From Chloroflexota bacterium (lineage in GTDB: Bacteria > Chloroflexota > Dormibacteria > Dormibacterales > Dormibacteraceae), in the NCBI GenBank assembly GCA_005880345.1, contig VBGE01000092.1:1-7132 (forward strand): a DNA stretch of 7,132 nt. Direction: 5' to 3'. The position numbers and the translations under genes are program-made. The notes under the pieces were generated by a model. That model was not told the origin of the DNA. It saw nothing but the letters and a program-made list of their open reading frames with translations, and did not search any database. This document shows, in pieces, positions 6,439 through 7,132 of this stretch. Positions within the stretch are counted from its first letter, which is position 1, and every line of letters starts with the position of its first letter.

Positions 6439-7132
6439 GTGGACGCCGCGCGAGAGGCGGTCGAAAGGCTGTGGCCGGGGCGTGATGCAGCAATGTCCGA
6501 GCTGGGGGGCGGGATCACCAACCGCAACTACAAGGTCTCCGTGGATGGCGGGGTGTTCGTGCTTCGGATGGGCGGCGCCAAAACCGACCTCCTGGGCATC
6601 GACCGTTCTGTCGAGTACGCGGCGGGGATGCGCGCGTTCGAGGTGGGAGTGGGGCCGGAAGTCGTGGCCTTCGTCCCCGCTGAGGGCTGGCTGGTGGCGC
6701 GCTTCATCGAAGGCCGCACGATCCCAATCGAAGAGATGCGGCGACCCGAGATGCTCAGGCGAGTGGCCGAGGCCCTGCGCCGGTTTCATTCGGCCGCGTC
6801 CATCCCCGGCCGGTTCGATGCGCATGAGGTGGTGGAGGATTACCGGGCCAAGGCAATGGAGCATGGGGTGAACATCCCCGCCGAGTACGACTCCATGCAC
6901 GCGGTCTCCGAGCGCATCCGCGCTGCTCGCGGTCCGCAGCACGCGGTGCCCTGCCACAACGACCTGCTGAACGCGAACTTCCTGGAGGACACGGCCCCTC
7001 CGTCGCCTGCAGCGACACCTCCCCATGAACGGGGAGGACAAATCCTGATCGTCGACTGGGAGTACGCCGGGATGGGCGACCGGTTCTTCGACCTCGCGAA
7101 CTTTTCGGTCAACCACGAATTCGATGTCGAGG
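6439..7132 (+). CDS. Choline/ethanolamine kinase family phosphotransferase, 3' end outside window
   Basis: ATP-dependent phosphotransferase of the choline/ethanolamine kinase (APH-like) fold; 231 codons are visible of the usual 300 or so. From GTG 6439 the protein begins MDAAREAVERLWPG, then LGGGITNRNYKV (about 22-33, nucleotide-binding loop) and VFVLRMGG (39-46). The Brenner motif PCHNDLLNANF (171-181) supplies catalytic Asp175 and metal ligand Asn180. VDWEYAGMGDRFFDLANFSVNHEF (205-228) supplies the metal-binding Asp206. GTG is chosen over ATG 6493 because the latter would remove the usual N-terminal helix. Between the Brenner motif and VDWE an extra Pro-rich stretch (about 185-201) coincides with two nucleotide hairpins. 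The gene is divergent from the polyamine operon. Choline or ethanolamine as substrate is family knowledge; the true substrate is unproven. Confidence 0.85.
   Translation, partial: MDAAREAVERLWPGRDAAMSELGGGITNRNYKVSVDGGVFVLRMGGAKTDLLGIDRSVEYAAGMRAFEVGVGPEVVAFVPAEGWLVARFIEGRTIPIEEMRRPEMLRRVAEALRRFHSAASIPGRFDAHEVVEDYRAKAMEHGVNIPAEYDSMHAVSERIRAARGPQHAVPCHNDLLNANFLEDTAPPSPAATPPHERGGQILIVDWEYAGMGDRFFDLANFSVNHEFDVE
6984..7040 (+). repeat. Palindromic in-frame insertion within the kinase gene
   Basis: Two adjacent hairpins are visible: GTCGC/GCGAC (7002-7006 and 7012-7016, 5-nt loop) and CCTCCCC/GGGGAGG (7018-7024 and 7031-7037, 6-nt loop). The direct repeat GGAGGACA occurs at 6984-6991 and 7033-7040. 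The stretch encodes TAPPSPAATPPHERGG, which the family normally lacks. It looks like a small repetitive palindromic element accommodated in a loop. The 49-bp spacing of the direct repeats is not a multiple of three, so they are not simple insertion-site duplications. No second copy was found in the window. Confidence 0.5.

Noticed and set aside
5477..6871. Plus-strand frame of 464 codons across gabT and the kinase start
   Set aside because: It runs antisense to gabT and then through the kinase in the wrong frame. No domain is visible.
6355..7116. Minus-strand frame of 253 codons opposite the kinase
   Set aside because: No motif, and it conflicts with the plus-strand kinase, which has conserved catalytic motifs.
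1..7132. tRNA, rRNA, CRISPR array, insertion sequence or phage attachment site
   Set aside because: No regularly spaced repeats, cloverleaf-like segments, transposase motifs or terminal inverted repeats were seen on either strand.

Overview
The window is GC-rich bacterial DNA, densely coded, with GTG and TTG starts used alongside ATG. One six-gene operon fills the minus strand from about 6358 to beyond the left edge, and one divergent plus-strand gene runs off the right edge. Protein resemblance, a high-GC codon bias and apparently leaderless starts suggest a soil-type Terrabacteria lineage (Actinomycetota, Chloroflexota or Dormibacterota-like). That placement is inference and no marker gene is present to settle it.

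Minus-strand operon in transcription order: gabT (GABA aminotransferase, broken), patD (gamma-aminobutyraldehyde dehydrogenase, intact), potA-like ABC ATPase (broken), potD-like substrate-binding lipoprotein (intact), potB-like permease (intact), potC-like permease (runs off the left edge with its core complete). Gaps between the genes are 11, 1, 7, 1 and 0 nt, so this is one transcription unit. The logic is uptake of a polyamine (putrescine-like) by the ABC importer, oxidation of 4-aminobutyraldehyde to GABA by PatD, and transamination of GABA to succinate semialdehyde by GabT. It is close in content to the E. coli ydcSTUV-patD operon with gabT added. No enzyme for the first step (putrescine to 4-aminobutyraldehyde) and no succinate-semialdehyde dehydrogenase is visible.

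The 80-bp divergent spacer (6359-6438) carries a -10-like hexamer for each direction, each 6-9 nt from a GTG start, which suggests leaderless transcripts. To the right is a choline/ethanolamine-kinase family phosphotransferase (6439 to the edge), interrupted in frame by a double-hairpin insertion.

The most notable features are: (1) gabT and potA each carry an out-of-frame internal deletion of roughly 130-150 bp that removes conserved core sequence, either real decay or an assembly fault; (2) a 14-bp hairpin just after potD, at the start of potB, which could set the binding protein:permease ratio; (3) the palindromic in-frame insertion in the kinase. I did not find a convincing wholly new system. 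The operon is a recognisable polyamine/GABA uptake-and-catabolism locus with these oddities.
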